Made by a program: the position numbers and the translations under genes. The notes beneath the pieces were generated by a model. The model did no database searches. It was not told the DNA's origin and saw only the letters and a program-made list of their open reading frames with translations. From Allobosea sp. BK604 (GTDB lineage: Bacteria > Pseudomonadota > Alphaproteobacteria > Rhizobiales > Beijerinckiaceae), in contig NZ_SLZF01000002.1 of the NCBI RefSeq assembly GCF_004341515.1, forward strand, positions 620,001 to 684,000: a stretch of DNA of 64,000 nucleotides, in the 5' to 3' direction. How positions within the stretch are numbered: the first letter of the stretch is position 1; each line of letters begins with the position of its first letter. Of this stretch, positions 46,122 through 54,547 are shown one piece after another.

Positions 46122-46895
46122 TCAGCTGTTCCTGAACTCCGGCTTCCGCTTCTCGACGAAGGCAGCCATGCCTTCCTTCTGGTCGTCCGTGCCGAAGAGC
46201 GAGGAGAACAGGCGGCGCTCGAAGCGCAGGCCCTCATGCAGCGTGAGCTCGAAGGCGCGATTGACCGATTCCTTCGCCATCAGCACCGACGGCAGCGACT
46301 TCGCCGCAATCGCATCGGCCGCCTTCAGCGCCTCGGTCATCAGCTCGGCGAGCGGCACGATGCGGGCGACGAGACCCGCGCGCTCGGCCTCGTTCACGTC
46401 CATCATCCGGCCGGTGAGACAAAGGTCCATCGCCTTGGCCTTGCCGATCGCCTTGGTCAGGCGCTGCGTACCGCCGGCGCCGGGAATGACGCCGAGATTG
46501 ATCTCGGGCTGGCCGAATTTCGCATTGTCGGCGGCGATGATGAAGTCGCACATCATGGCGAGCTCGCAGCCGCCGCCCAGCGCAAAGCCCGCGACCGCGG
46601 CGATGATCGGCTTGCGGCGCTGGCCGATGCGGTCCCAGGTCGCGAACTTGTCGTCGAGAAATGTCTGCGGGAAGGAGCGGCTCTGCATCTCCTTGATGTC
46701 GGCTCCGGCGGCGAAGGCTTTTTCCGAGCCGGTGATCACGATGCAGCCGATGCCGGGATCGGTCTCGAAGCCGTCGATCACCGCGTTGACCTCGCCGATG
46801 AGCTGGCTGTTCAGCGCGTTGAGCGCTTGCGGACGGTTGAGCGTGATGAGGCCGACCTTGCCCTTCACCTCGACGAGAATGGTCTCATAAGCCAT
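46122..46895 (-). CDS. Enoyl-CoA hydratase (crotonase family)
   Basis: 257 residues. Opening [20 protein letters not shown], oxyanion-hole region [18 protein letters not shown], and [20 protein letters not shown]; both catalytic glutamates of rat crotonase (in GGGCEL and FGQPE) are present. It hydrates 2-trans-enoyl-CoA to 3-hydroxyacyl-CoA in beta-oxidation; cytosolic. It sits at the place near mutM where Hyphomicrobiales genomes usually carry it. No other beta-oxidation gene is adjacent, so chain-length preference is unknown. Confidence 0.93.
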   Translation of the reverse strand: MAYETILVEVKGKVGLITLNRPQALNALNSQLIGEVNAVIDGFETDPGIGCIVITGSEKAFAAGADIKEMQSRSFPQTFLDDKFATWDRIGQRRKPIIAAVAGFALGGGCELAMMCDFIIAADNAKFGQPEINLGVIPGAGGTQRLTKAIGKAKAMDLCLTGRMMDVNEAERAGLVARIVPLAELMTEALKAADAIAAKSLPSVLMAKESVNRAFELTLHEGLRFERRLFSSLFGTDDQKEGMAAFVEKRKPEFRNS

Positions 46896-47117
46896 GGCGG
46901 CCTCCCGGATGCTGCTTGCGGACGCAGCATTAGCGAGGCGGCCAACGAAAAGTCCATGCCAGCCAGCGCAAGATGGGATGGCGCTCTTCGCTCGACGTCT
47001 CCGCTATACCGAGCAAGCCCGACGCCATGGCGTGATAGCGCTTCGCGGCCTCGAAGGCCGCGTCCTTGGGACAAAACCGCCTCCGGCGCGTTGCTGCATT
47101 TGGAACGGAGATGGCCC

Positions 47118-47585
47118 ATGCCCGGCATAACAAGAACGGATCTGGCTTCGCGGGTGATCCGCGCGACGCGGCAGGCGCTCTACCGGGCTTTCGCCGACCC
47201 GGCGGCGCTCGTTCTCTGGCTGCCACCGAAGGGGATGAGGGCACGGCTCGAAAGCTTCGACCTGCGCGTGGGCGGCGGCTTCCGGATGGTCCTCACCTAT
47301 GAGAACCGGAGCGCGCGGGGCAAGGCGAGCGACGATTCCGATATCGTCGAGGTCCGCTTCACCGAGATCAGGCCGAACGAGCGCATCGTTCAGCAGGTCG
47401 AGTTCGAGTCGGACGATCCCGCCGTTGCGGGCGTGATGACGATGACCTGGCAGTTCGTCACCGTGGCTGATGGAACCGAGGTGATCATCCGTTGCGACAA
47501 CGTGCCCTCGGGCATCCGCAAGGAGGATCACGACACCGGTCTGCGCTCGACCCTGGCGAACCTCGCCGCCTTCACCGAAAACTAG
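47118..47585 (+). CDS. SRPBCC (AHSA1-like) domain protein
   Basis: 155 residues. The START/SRPBCC fold is seen from VIRATRQALYRAFADPAALV with LWLPP, the beta strand FDLRVGGGFRMVLTYEN, and TMTWQFVTVADGTEVIIRCD. It belongs to the Aha1-like polyketide-cyclase group of small hydrophobic-ligand-binding proteins. The ATG at 47118 follows GGAGATGGCCC. It is alone on the plus strand between minus-strand enoyl-CoA hydratase and mutM. Ligand unknown; a second SRPBCC protein with a membrane anchor is encoded at 53465. Confidence 0.8.
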   Translation: MPGITRTDLASRVIRATRQALYRAFADPAALVLWLPPKGMRARLESFDLRVGGGFRMVLTYENRSARGKASDDSDIVEVRFTEIRPNERIVQQVEFESDDPAVAGVMTMTWQFVTVADGTEVIIRCDNVPSGIRKEDHDTGLRSTLANLAAFTEN

Positions 47586-47645
47586 CTGCCTGTTCTCGCA
47601 TCGGCTTTTTTGCGAAAACTGCAAGCCACGTCTCGGGCCGATGCG

Positions 47646-48536
47646 CTAGCGCTTCGGCTGGCAGCTCTCGCAATAGAAGGTCGAGCGGCCGGACTGGACC
47701 AGCCGTTTCACCAGGCCCCCGCAGCCATCAGTGACACAGGCCTCGCCCTCGCGGTCATAGACCTTGAAGCGATGCTGGAAATAGCCGAGCGAGCCATCGG
47801 CATGGGCGAAGTCGCGCAGGGTCGAGCCGCCGGCGGCGACCGCCTCCTCCAGCACCTCGCGGATGATCTGCGCCAGCGCATGGGCGGCCGGACGGGGCTT
47901 GCCGGTCGGCGTCGCGATGATGCCGGCTTCGGCCTCGGGATGCAGCCCGGCGCGGAACAGCGCCTCGCAGACATAGATATTGCCGAGACCCGCCACGAGC
48001 CGCTGATCGAGCAGCGCGGCCTTCAGCGGCGCGATCTTTCCGGCGAAGAGCCTGGCGAGCGTCTCGCCGGACAGCTCGTTGCCGAGCGGCTCGATACCCA
48101 TTCCGGCGAAATGCTTCGACGATTCCAGCCCGGCGCGCGGCACGAGGTCCATGAAGCCGAAGCGGCGCACGTCATTATAGGTGATGCGGGCGCCCGAGCC
48201 GAGATGGAAGACGACGTGGTCGTGCTGCAGATGCCGGCCGATTTCGTTGTAATAGGCGCCTGGCTCGGTCGGCGGCGTGCCGGGAGCCTCCACCACGAAA
48301 CGCCCGCTCATGCCGAGATGCATGACCAGCGCTTCGCCATCGTCGAGATCGGCGATCAGGTATTTGGCGCGGCGCGACAGGCTCTCGACCCTGCGGCCGG
48401 TCAGGCGCTCGGCGAAGCGCTCCGGCAGCGGGAAGCGCAGATCGGGCCGGCGCTGCTCTATGCGTTCGAAGCGCTGGCCGAGCATGGCGGGCTCCAGCCC
48501 GCGGCGGACGGTCTCGACTTCGGGAAGCTCGGGCAT
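47646..48536 (-). CDS. mutM: Formamidopyrimidine-DNA glycosylase MutM
   Basis: 296 residues. Catalytic N-terminus [16 protein letters not shown] (Pro2 nucleophile, Glu3), helix-two-turn-helix region [20 protein letters not shown], and a C-terminal zinc finger with CVTDGC and CESC. It excises 8-oxoguanine and formamidopyrimidines and nicks the DNA (base-excision repair). The gene is divergent from ubiE, as in related genomes. Confidence 0.97.
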   Translation of the reverse strand: MPELPEVETVRRGLEPAMLGQRFERIEQRRPDLRFPLPERFAERLTGRRVESLSRRAKYLIADLDDGEALVMHLGMSGRFVVEAPGTPPTEPGAYYNEIGRHLQHDHVVFHLGSGARITYNDVRRFGFMDLVPRAGLESSKHFAGMGIEPLGNELSGETLARLFAGKIAPLKAALLDQRLVAGLGNIYVCEALFRAGLHPEAEAGIIATPTGKPRPAAHALAQIIREVLEEAVAAGGSTLRDFAHADGSLGYFQHRFKVYDREGEACVTDGCGGLVKRLVQSGRSTFYCESCQPKR

Positions 48537-48646
48537 TCGTTCAGCTCTTAGGGATGCGTCGAGAGGGCCTGTGACAAGCCCGCCCCGTTTCGCTATTCAT
48601 CGCGAATAGATATCGCCTCAACAGAATACAAGGTCCGGGACAAGCC

Positions 48647-49408
48647 GTGACAGCAGCCTCCGACACCACCCATTTCGGCTTCGAGACCGTGAAGCTGGCC
48701 GAGAAGCAGGCCAAGGTCGACGATGTCTTCCACAAGGTCGCAGGCCGTTACGACCTGATGAACGACCTGATGTCGGCCGGGCTGCACCGGGTCTGGAAGG
48801 ATGCGCTGATCTCGGCGCTGCGACCGCCGCGGACCCGGCCCTTCCGCCATCTCGATGTCGCCGGCGGCACGGGCGATGTCGCCTTCAAGATCCTAGAGGC
48901 CGGCGGGCCGGAGACGAATGTCACCGTGCTCGACATCAACGGCGAGATGCTCGCCGTCGGCCGCGAACGGGCGCAGAAGCGCTTTCCGGGCGACGATCGC
49001 ATCAATTTCGTCCAGGGCAATGCCGAGGAGCTGGCCCTGCCCGCCGACAGCTTCGACGCCTATACGATCGCCTTCGGCATCAGGAACGTGCCGCGCATCG
49101 ACAAGGCACTGGCCGAGGCCTATCGCGTGCTGAAGCGCGGCGGGCGCTTCCTCTGTCTCGAGTTCAGCCATGTCGACGTGCCGTTGCTCGACAAGGTCTA
49201 CGAGGCCTATTCGTTCAATATCATCCCGCCGATGGGTCGGATGGTCACCGGCGAGGCCGAGCCCTACCAGTACCTGGTCGAGTCGATCCGCAAATTCCCC
49301 AAGCCGCAGGTCTTCGCCAACATGATCGAGGATGCCGGCTTCCGCCGCGCCTCCTTCACGCCGATGACCGGCGGGGTCGTGGCGCTGCATTCCGGCTGGA
49401 AGCTGTGA
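48647..49408 (+). CDS. ubiE: UbiE C-methyltransferase of ubiquinone/menaquinone synthesis
   Basis: 253 residues. SAM-binding motif [13 protein letters not shown]-terminal [20 protein letters not shown] with GLHRVWK, and family signature [15 protein letters not shown]. It methylates the benzoquinol ring carbon of the ubiquinone precursor; cytosolic or membrane-associated. It lies 10 bases before ubiB, the classic ubiE-ubiB order. Confidence 0.97.
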   Translation: MTAASDTTHFGFETVKLAEKQAKVDDVFHKVAGRYDLMNDLMSAGLHRVWKDALISALRPPRTRPFRHLDVAGGTGDVAFKILEAGGPETNVTVLDINGEMLAVGRERAQKRFPGDDRINFVQGNAEELALPADSFDAYTIAFGIRNVPRIDKALAEAYRVLKRGGRFLCLEFSHVDVPLLDKVYEAYSFNIIPPMGRMVTGEAEPYQYLVESIRKFPKPQVFANMIEDAGFRRASFTPMTGGVVALHSGWKL

Positions 49409-49418
49409 CGGCCGGAGC

Positions 49419-50975
49419 ATGATCTCCGCCCTCGCCCATTTCGCCCGCATGGCGCGGGTCGGCTTCGTGCTGGCGCGCGAGGGTGCGCTTGCGCTGGTCG
49501 ACCCATCAGTGCTGCCGCCGGCCGCACGCGGCCTGATCCGGCTGGGCCGGCTGATCGAGCGCAAGGGCGCCGGATCCTCCGCCACCCGGCTCGCGGCGGC
49601 GATGACCCGGCTCGGCCCGTCCTATGTCAAGTTCGGCCAGTTCCTGGCGACGCGGCCCGACGTGGTCGGCATGAAGATCGCCGAGGACCTTTCCGCCCTA
49701 CAGGACCGAATGCCGGCCTTCCCGATGGCGCAGGCGCGCGCCACGATCGAGGCCGCCCATGGCGTTTCGGTCGATGCGCTCTTCGTCGAGTTCGGCGAAC
49801 CCGTCGCCGCCGCCTCGATCGCGCAGGTCCACCGGGCCCGCCGAAAGGACGGTACGGAGGTCGCGGTCAAGATCCTCAGGCCGGGCATTCGCGACCGCTT
49901 CAACCGTGACCTCGCCTCGATGCGCTTCGGCGCGCAGCTCGCCGAGAGCCGCTCTGCCGAGGCAAGGCGCCTGCGCTTCTCCGGCGTGGTCGAGACCCTG
50001 GCGCGCTCGGTGACGATGGAGATGGATTTGCGGCTTGAGGCTGCCGCCCTTTCCGAATTCGCCGAGAATACCAGGGAAGATGCCGATTTCCGCGTCCCGG
50101 TCCCGGACTGGCAGCTCACGGCCCGCGAGGTGCTGGTCGACGAGTGGATCGATGGCATCCGCCTCTCCGACATCGAGGGGCTGCGCGCGGCCGGCCATGA
50201 CCTGCCGGCGCTGGGACGCAACGTCATCCAGTCCTTCCTGACCCATGCGATCCGCGACGGCTTCTTCCATGCCGACATGCATCCGGGAAACCTGTTCGTC
50301 GATGCTCAGGGCCGGCTCGTCGCTGTTGATGGCGGTATCATGGGGCGGCTCGGCCACAAGGAACGGCGCTTCCTCGCCGAGATCCTGCTCGGCTTCATCA
50401 CCCGCGACTATCGGCGCGTAGCCGAAGTGCATTTTGAAGCCGGCTATGTACCTGGCCATCATGCGGTCGCGGATTTCGCCCAGGCGATCCGGGCGGTCGG
50501 CGAGCCGATCCACGACAAGCGCGCCGACGAGATCTCGATGGCGAAGGTGCTGACGCTGCTCTTCGAGATCACCGGCCTGTTCGACATGGCGACGCGGACC
50601 GAGCTCGTGATGCTGCAGAAGACCATGGTCGTGGTCGAGGGCGTGGCGCGCTCGCTCGATCCGCATCTGGACATGTGGACCACGGCCGAGCCGGTCGTCC
50701 GCGCCTGGATCACCCGCAATCTCGGCCCGCTCGGGCGGATCGAGGAGGCCGGGCGCGGGGCGCGCTCGCTCGCCTTCAGTCTTGCCAGCCTGCCGGAGAC
50801 GGCGGCGCGGGCCGAGCGCGTGCTCGGCCAGCTCGAGGATGCCTCGCGCCAGGGCTTCTCGCTCGACGAGCGCAGCGTCGAGGCGATCGGCCGGGCCGAG
50901 GCGCGTCGCAACCGCTGGGGCAACTGGGCGCTCTGGCTGATCGCCGCGCTGCTGGCCTACGCGATCTTCAGCTGA
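49419..50975 (+). CDS. ubiB: UbiB/ABC1 atypical kinase-like protein of ubiquinone synthesis
   Basis: 518 residues. Family-specific KxGQ motif KFGQFLATRPDVV, alanine-rich loop AAASIAQVHRA, VAVKILRPGI and HADMHPGNLFVDAQGRLVAV with the metal site. The C-terminus carries a hydrophobic stretch (WGNWALWLIAALLAYAIFS) that anchors it to the membrane. It is an ATPase required for ubiquinone assembly. Same transcript as ubiE. A repeat of the 36979 type starts within ten bases of its stop. Confidence 0.96.
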   Translation: MISALAHFARMARVGFVLAREGALALVDPSVLPPAARGLIRLGRLIERKGAGSSATRLAAAMTRLGPSYVKFGQFLATRPDVVGMKIAEDLSALQDRMPAFPMAQARATIEAAHGVSVDALFVEFGEPVAAASIAQVHRARRKDGTEVAVKILRPGIRDRFNRDLASMRFGAQLAESRSAEARRLRFSGVVETLARSVTMEMDLRLEAAALSEFAENTREDADFRVPVPDWQLTAREVLVDEWIDGIRLSDIEGLRAAGHDLPALGRNVIQSFLTHAIRDGFFHADMHPGNLFVDAQGRLVAVDGGIMGRLGHKERRFLAEILLGFITRDYRRVAEVHFEAGYVPGHHAVADFAQAIRAVGEPIHDKRADEISMAKVLTLLFEITGLFDMATRTELVMLQKTMVVVEGVARSLDPHLDMWTTAEPVVRAWITRNLGPLGRIEEAGRGARSLAFSLASLPETAARAERVLGQLEDASRQGFSLDERSVEAIGRAEARRNRWGNWALWLIAALLAYAIFS

Positions 50976-50983
50976 ACAGGTGC

Positions 50984-51069
50984 CGTCATCGCGAGCATAA
51001 GCGAAGCAATCCAGGGGTCTTGCTCTGCCGGCCCCGGATTGCCTCGTCGCTACGCTCCGCGCAATGACC
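50984..51069. repeat. Third copy of the 36979-type repeat
   Basis: Begins CGTCATCGCGAG, has GAAGCAATCCAGGGG with partner CCCCGGATTGC, and ends CGCGCAATGACC. It lies between the convergent ubiB and serine hydrolase stop codons. Confidence 0.78.
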
Positions 51070-51080
51070 GGGGATCGCCG

Positions 51081-52271
51081 TCAGGCGATCGCCCGATAGG
51101 CCAACCGCTGGAACTCGCGGGCGATATCGACATCATCCGGGCTCTGCATCAGGCGCTGGCTGAGGAAGATGGTAACGAGATCGCGCCTGGGGTCGATGCT
51201 CAGGCTGGTGCCGAGCCCGCCCTCCCAGCCATAGCTCCCCGGCTCGGGCGAGAGATCGTCCGGCCTGATCACGATGCCCAGGCCGAAGCCCCAGCCGGTC
51301 GTCTCCCAGAAGCCCGGGAAGAAGGGCGAGACAGCTTTCTGCGCCGGCGCGATCTGGTCGCGCGTCATCTCCTCGACCAGCGGCCGCGACAGGATGCGGC
51401 GCCCGCCATGACGGCCGCAGGCCAGCAGCATGCGCGCGAAGACGAGCACATCATCCGCAGTCGAGACCACCTCGCAGGGGAAGGCCTGCCGGCCGGCATA
51501 GGCGCCGCCGGCAGCGGGATCGAACAGTGAGAGCCGGCCGGTTTCAGCATCGCGGACATAGGTGCTGGCGAGCCGGCCGAGCTTCTCTGGCGGCGCGTGG
51601 AAGCCGGTATCGACCATGCCGAGCGGCCCGAACAGGCGCTCCTGCATGACATCGTCGAGCGGCTGGCCGGCAATACGCGCCAGCAGCACGGCGAGCACGT
51701 CAAAGCCGGTGTGATACATCCAGCCTTCACCGGGTTGATGGACAAGCGGCAGCGAGGCGAGCTGGGCAATCCATTCGTCCGGCGGCACCGTCGGGTTGAG
51801 CGGCCCCGGCGCGACGCCGGCCTCCTGCATCGCCTGCTGGATCGGATAGCGGCCGGGTGGCTGCATGATCGCGCCGATGCCGAGCCGCAGCGTCAGCAGA
51901 TCGCGCAGCGTGATCGCGCGACGGGCGGGTTCGGTATCGTCGAGCGGGTATTCGATGCTTCGCAGGACCCTGCGATCGGCAAGCTCCGGCAGCCAGCGCT
52001 CGACGGATTCGTCGAGGCCGATCAGCCCGTCCTCGACCATGGTCAGCGCCACGACGGCCAGCATCGGCTTGGTCATCGAGGCGATGCGGATGATGCTGTC
52101 GCGGCGCATCTGCGCGCCGCTGTCGAGATCGGCGAGGCCGAAAGCCTCGGCCCGGACATCCTCGCCCTGGGCCACCAGCGTCACCATGCCGGCGACGGCG
52201 CCTCGGGCGACATGGCCGCGCATCGCGACGGCCATGTCCGAGAGGCAGCTGCGTGACAGCGTATCGCTCAC
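51081..52271 (-). CDS. Beta-lactamase-fold serine hydrolase
   Basis: 396 residues from a GTG start that overlaps the stop of the preceding gene (GTGA), implying coupled translation; an ATG 36 bases later is possible. Class C beta-lactamase/esterase fold: Ser-x-x-Lys in IRIASMTKPMLAV, a tyrosine motif in GWMYHTGFDVLAVLL, and GYGWEGGLGTSLSIDP near the third motif. There is no signal peptide, so it is probably a cytosolic esterase or peptidase rather than an antibiotic-resistance enzyme. It is last in the ArsR-led string. Confidence 0.82.
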   Translation of the reverse strand: MSDTLSRSCLSDMAVAMRGHVARGAVAGMVTLVAQGEDVRAEAFGLADLDSGAQMRRDSIIRIASMTKPMLAVVALTMVEDGLIGLDESVERWLPELADRRVLRSIEYPLDDTEPARRAITLRDLLTLRLGIGAIMQPPGRYPIQQAMQEAGVAPGPLNPTVPPDEWIAQLASLPLVHQPGEGWMYHTGFDVLAVLLARIAGQPLDDVMQERLFGPLGMVDTGFHAPPEKLGRLASTYVRDAETGRLSLFDPAAGGAYAGRQAFPCEVVSTADDVLVFARMLLACGRHGGRRILSRPLVEEMTRDQIAPAQKAVSPFFPGFWETTGWGFGLGIVIRPDDLSPEPGSYGWEGGLGTSLSIDPRRDLVTIFLSQRLMQSPDDVDIAREFQRLAYRAIA

Positions 52272-52720
52272 GCCATTTCCGCTGTCTTGGCGCCGCAATC
52301 GGCCAGATCGACCGGCATGTCGGTGCCGACCATCCAATGCGTGCCGAACCGGTCGGTCAGCATGCCGAAGCGCGGCGACCAGAAGGTCTCCATCATCGGC
52401 ATCTTGATCGTGGCACCCTCGGACAGCCCGTCGAAGATGCGCTGGGCCTCGTCCACCGTCGGGACGTTGACGCTGACCGAGACTGATTGCATCGGGCCTT
52501 CGCTGCGGTCCGGCGGGGCGTCGGAGGCCATCAGCAGCTGGCCCTCGATCTCGAGGCAGGCATGGAGGATCTTCTTGCGCCATTCCGGCGCGGTATGCTC
52601 TTCGGCGGGCGTGCCCTCATGCGTCATCATCGCGGTGATCTTGCCGCCGAGTACCTTCTGGTAATGCGTGAAGGCCTGCTCGCAATTGCCGTCGAACAAC
52701 AAATAGGTCGAGAGCTTCAT
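52268..52720 (-). CDS. PhnB-like VOC family protein
   Basis: 150 residues. Glyoxalase/VOC fold of the PhnB type, starting MKLSTYLLFDGNCEQAFTHY followed by QKVLGG, with the C-terminal FGMLTDRFGTHWMVG. Members are widespread next to ArsR and SRPBCC genes and mostly lack a known reaction. It overlaps the serine hydrolase gene by four bases. Confidence 0.85.
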   Translation of the reverse strand: MKLSTYLLFDGNCEQAFTHYQKVLGGKITAMMTHEGTPAEEHTAPEWRKKILHACLEIEGQLLMASDAPPDRSEGPMQSVSVSVNVPTVDEAQRIFDGLSEGATIKMPMMETFWSPRFGMLTDRFGTHWMVGTDMPVDLADCGAKTAEMA

Positions 52721-52827
52721 GGCTGTTCTCCTGTGAGAGAGGTGGCCGGCACTGGCGCGAATTCGGATCGTTCAGCTGATTTAAGTTGAACGGAAAGCGC
52801 GCCAGCGAGCCGGCCGGGCTTGGCCGC

Positions 52828-53310
52828 TCAGCGCTTGCTGTAACGAGCGGTCATGAATTGGGTCCAATTGCCGTCGGCACCGAGGACCTTCGAATAGAAC
52901 AAGCGCTCGCTCGGGCTGACGATCTCGAGGATGTCGCGATATTTCGAGGTCGTGCCGTCACCGGAGAAGCTCGGGCCCTCGGATTCGAGCGTCAGGATCT
53001 TGCGGCCCTCGTCGAGGAAACCGTCATAGGTCCAGAGCATCGGCATCATCGAGCCGACCCAGGTGCCGACGAACCGGCCCTTCGCCGGATCGAAGCCGAG
53101 CGTGATCCGCATCGTCGCCGGGCCGCCGCCGGGCATCTCGCCCTGGCTCTCGCCGACGACCCAGAGATCGCCGACCGCCTTCACAGTCTCGGTGCCGAGC
53201 GACTTCTCACCGGGCTGGTCGGGGCCCATCACGCATTCGCTCTCATAGCTCCAATCGCCGATGAGTTGCTGGAGCCAGCGATGGTCTTCCGTAGGTTGGG
53301 CTGGAAACAC
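52828..53310 (-). CDS. DUF1579 family protein
   Basis: 160 residues beginning MFPAQPTEDHRWLQQLIGDW and containing GDLWVVGESQGEMPGGGPAT and ITLGFDPAKGRFVGTWVGSM, the DUF1579 pattern of a lipocalin-like beta-barrel. Function unknown. No signal peptide. It lies between the membrane-anchored SRPBCC gene and the VOC gene on the same strand, with gaps of 154 and 107 bases. Confidence 0.78.
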   Translation of the reverse strand: MFPAQPTEDHRWLQQLIGDWSYESECVMGPDQPGEKSLGTETVKAVGDLWVVGESQGEMPGGGPATMRITLGFDPAKGRFVGTWVGSMMPMLWTYDGFLDEGRKILTLESEGPSFSGDGTTSKYRDILEIVSPSERLFYSKVLGADGNWTQFMTARYSKR

Positions 53311-53464
53311 GGTCTTCCTCCTTCTGACGTGGGGTTGGTGGTTCTAGTGGGACTACGGACGGCCTGGAGCGCCGTGCGTCCTTCCGGGCGCAGATCGCAA
53401 TCTAACCCTTTGTTAAAGCGGCAGATCTCCCTATCGATCGGTGTGCATGCCTCGGTCCGATGCT

Positions 53465-54004
53465 CTAGCCTTCGGCAGCGGCCTTCATGTCGGCGAGGCC
53501 CTTCTCGAACTCGCCACCGACCATGCGATCCATATTGACGAAGACATGGAAGATCTTGCCGATGAACGGCGTCGGCCCGGCCATCGTCCAGGTCACGTTC
53601 GTGGCGCTGCCAGCAGGCTCAAGCGCGAATGTGACGAGGTTATGAGCTTCGAACGGCTTGATGAAGTCGAGCTTGAGGGCGACCTTGCTGGCAGGAACCG
53701 CCTCGACGATCTCCATGCGGCCCTGGCCGACCTTCTTGTCGCCTTCCCAGGCATAGACAGAACCGACACCCGCCGGCGCGCCGTCATAGTTGCGCCTCAG
53801 GTTGGGATCGAGCTTCTCCCAGGGCGACCATCGGGCCCAGTTCTTGAAATCGTTGATCAAGGGGAAGACGCGCTCGGGCGGCGCATTCATCGCGAGCGAG
53901 CGCTGAAGCGAGAAGGTATCGGGCTTCATTGCGGCCAGGATCAACACCACGACGATGCCGGTGGCCAGGATTGCTGCGACGGTGAGGAGAACGGTCTTGA
54001 GCAT
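53465..54004 (-). CDS. Membrane-anchored SRPBCC protein
   Basis: 179 residues. One N-terminal membrane segment (MLKTVLLTVAAILATGIVVV then LILAAM) followed by an SRPBCC domain (APPERVFPLINDFKNWARWS, PWEKLDPNLRR, and the C-terminal helix). The start at 54004 follows directly on the ArsR gene, 40 bases after its stop. The family binds hydrophobic small molecules; the ligand is unknown. Probably the structural target of the upstream ArsR repressor. Confidence 0.82.
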   Translation of the reverse strand: MLKTVLLTVAAILATGIVVVLILAAMKPDTFSLQRSLAMNAPPERVFPLINDFKNWARWSPWEKLDPNLRRNYDGAPAGVGSVYAWEGDKKVGQGRMEIVEAVPASKVALKLDFIKPFEAHNLVTFALEPAGSATNVTWTMAGPTPFIGKIFHVFVNMDRMVGGEFEKGLADMKAAAEG

Positions 54005-54044
54005 CGGGCGGCTTCCCTTGGCGTCGTATGGGCGGGGAACGTCT

Positions 54045-54389
54045 TCAGGCAGGCTTGTCCGGATCCGCCGTCTTGATCTCGCGGAGGACCTCCTCCAGGC
54101 GGTCGAAGCTCTGGGTCCAGAAGCGGCTGTAATGCTCCAGCCATTCCGAGACCTCGCGCAGCGGCGCCGGATCGAGCCGGCAGGGCCGCCACTGCGCTTC
54201 CCGTCCACGTGTGATCAGCCCGGCCTTCTCCAGCACCTTCAGATGCTTCGAGACCGCCGGCAGGCTCATCGCGAAAGGCTCGGCCAGTTCCGTCACCGAA
54301 GTCTCGCCTCGCGCAAGCCGCGCCAGGATCGCGCGCCGGGTCGGATCCGCGAGGGCTGACAGCGTGACGCTGAGATGATCGGTGTGCAT
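54045..54389 (-). CDS. ArsR-family repressor
   Basis: 114 residues, winged helix from LSALADPTRRAILARLARGE through TSVTELAEPFAMSLPAVSKH and LKVLEKAGLITRGREAQWRP. It lacks the usual cysteine metal box (ELCVCDL), so it is probably not a metal sensor but the SdpR-like type paired with SRPBCC genes. First gene of the string running to 51081. A TTAACCAG inverted repeat lies directly upstream. Confidence 0.87.
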   Translation of the reverse strand: MHTDHLSVTLSALADPTRRAILARLARGETSVTELAEPFAMSLPAVSKHLKVLEKAGLITRGREAQWRPCRLDPAPLREVSEWLEHYSRFWTQSFDRLEEVLREIKTADPDKPA

Positions 54390-54393
54390 TGGC

Positions 54394-54426
54394 TTAACCA
54401 GGGCATTAATTAACTTACTGGTTTAA
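54394..54426. promoter_or_regulatory. Inverted repeat upstream of the arsR-type gene
   Basis: TTAACCAG (54394-54401) and CTGGTTTAA (54418-54426) with TTAATTAA between them, starting four bases upstream of the ArsR ATG. It fits autorepression by the ArsR dimer and may also touch the divergent amn promoter. Confidence 0.55.
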
Positions 54427-54547
54427 TAAAGCGGTCCTCCATACCTGTCAAGCAGCGGCTTCGACGATGGCACGCAGATTGACCTGCAGCGCTGCCGCTT
54501 GTTGTCAGGAGCGCTCGACGCCAGCTAGAAGCGAGGGGGAGGATGCG

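Noticed and set aside
47590..47617. Terminator between the convergent SRPBCC and mutM genes
   Set aside because: A T-run is present, but the best stem is only five base pairs with mismatches.
51081..52271. Beta-lactam resistance gene
   Set aside because: The S-x-x-K fold is shared with many esterases, there is no signal peptide, and the third motif differs; antibiotic hydrolysis is not supported.
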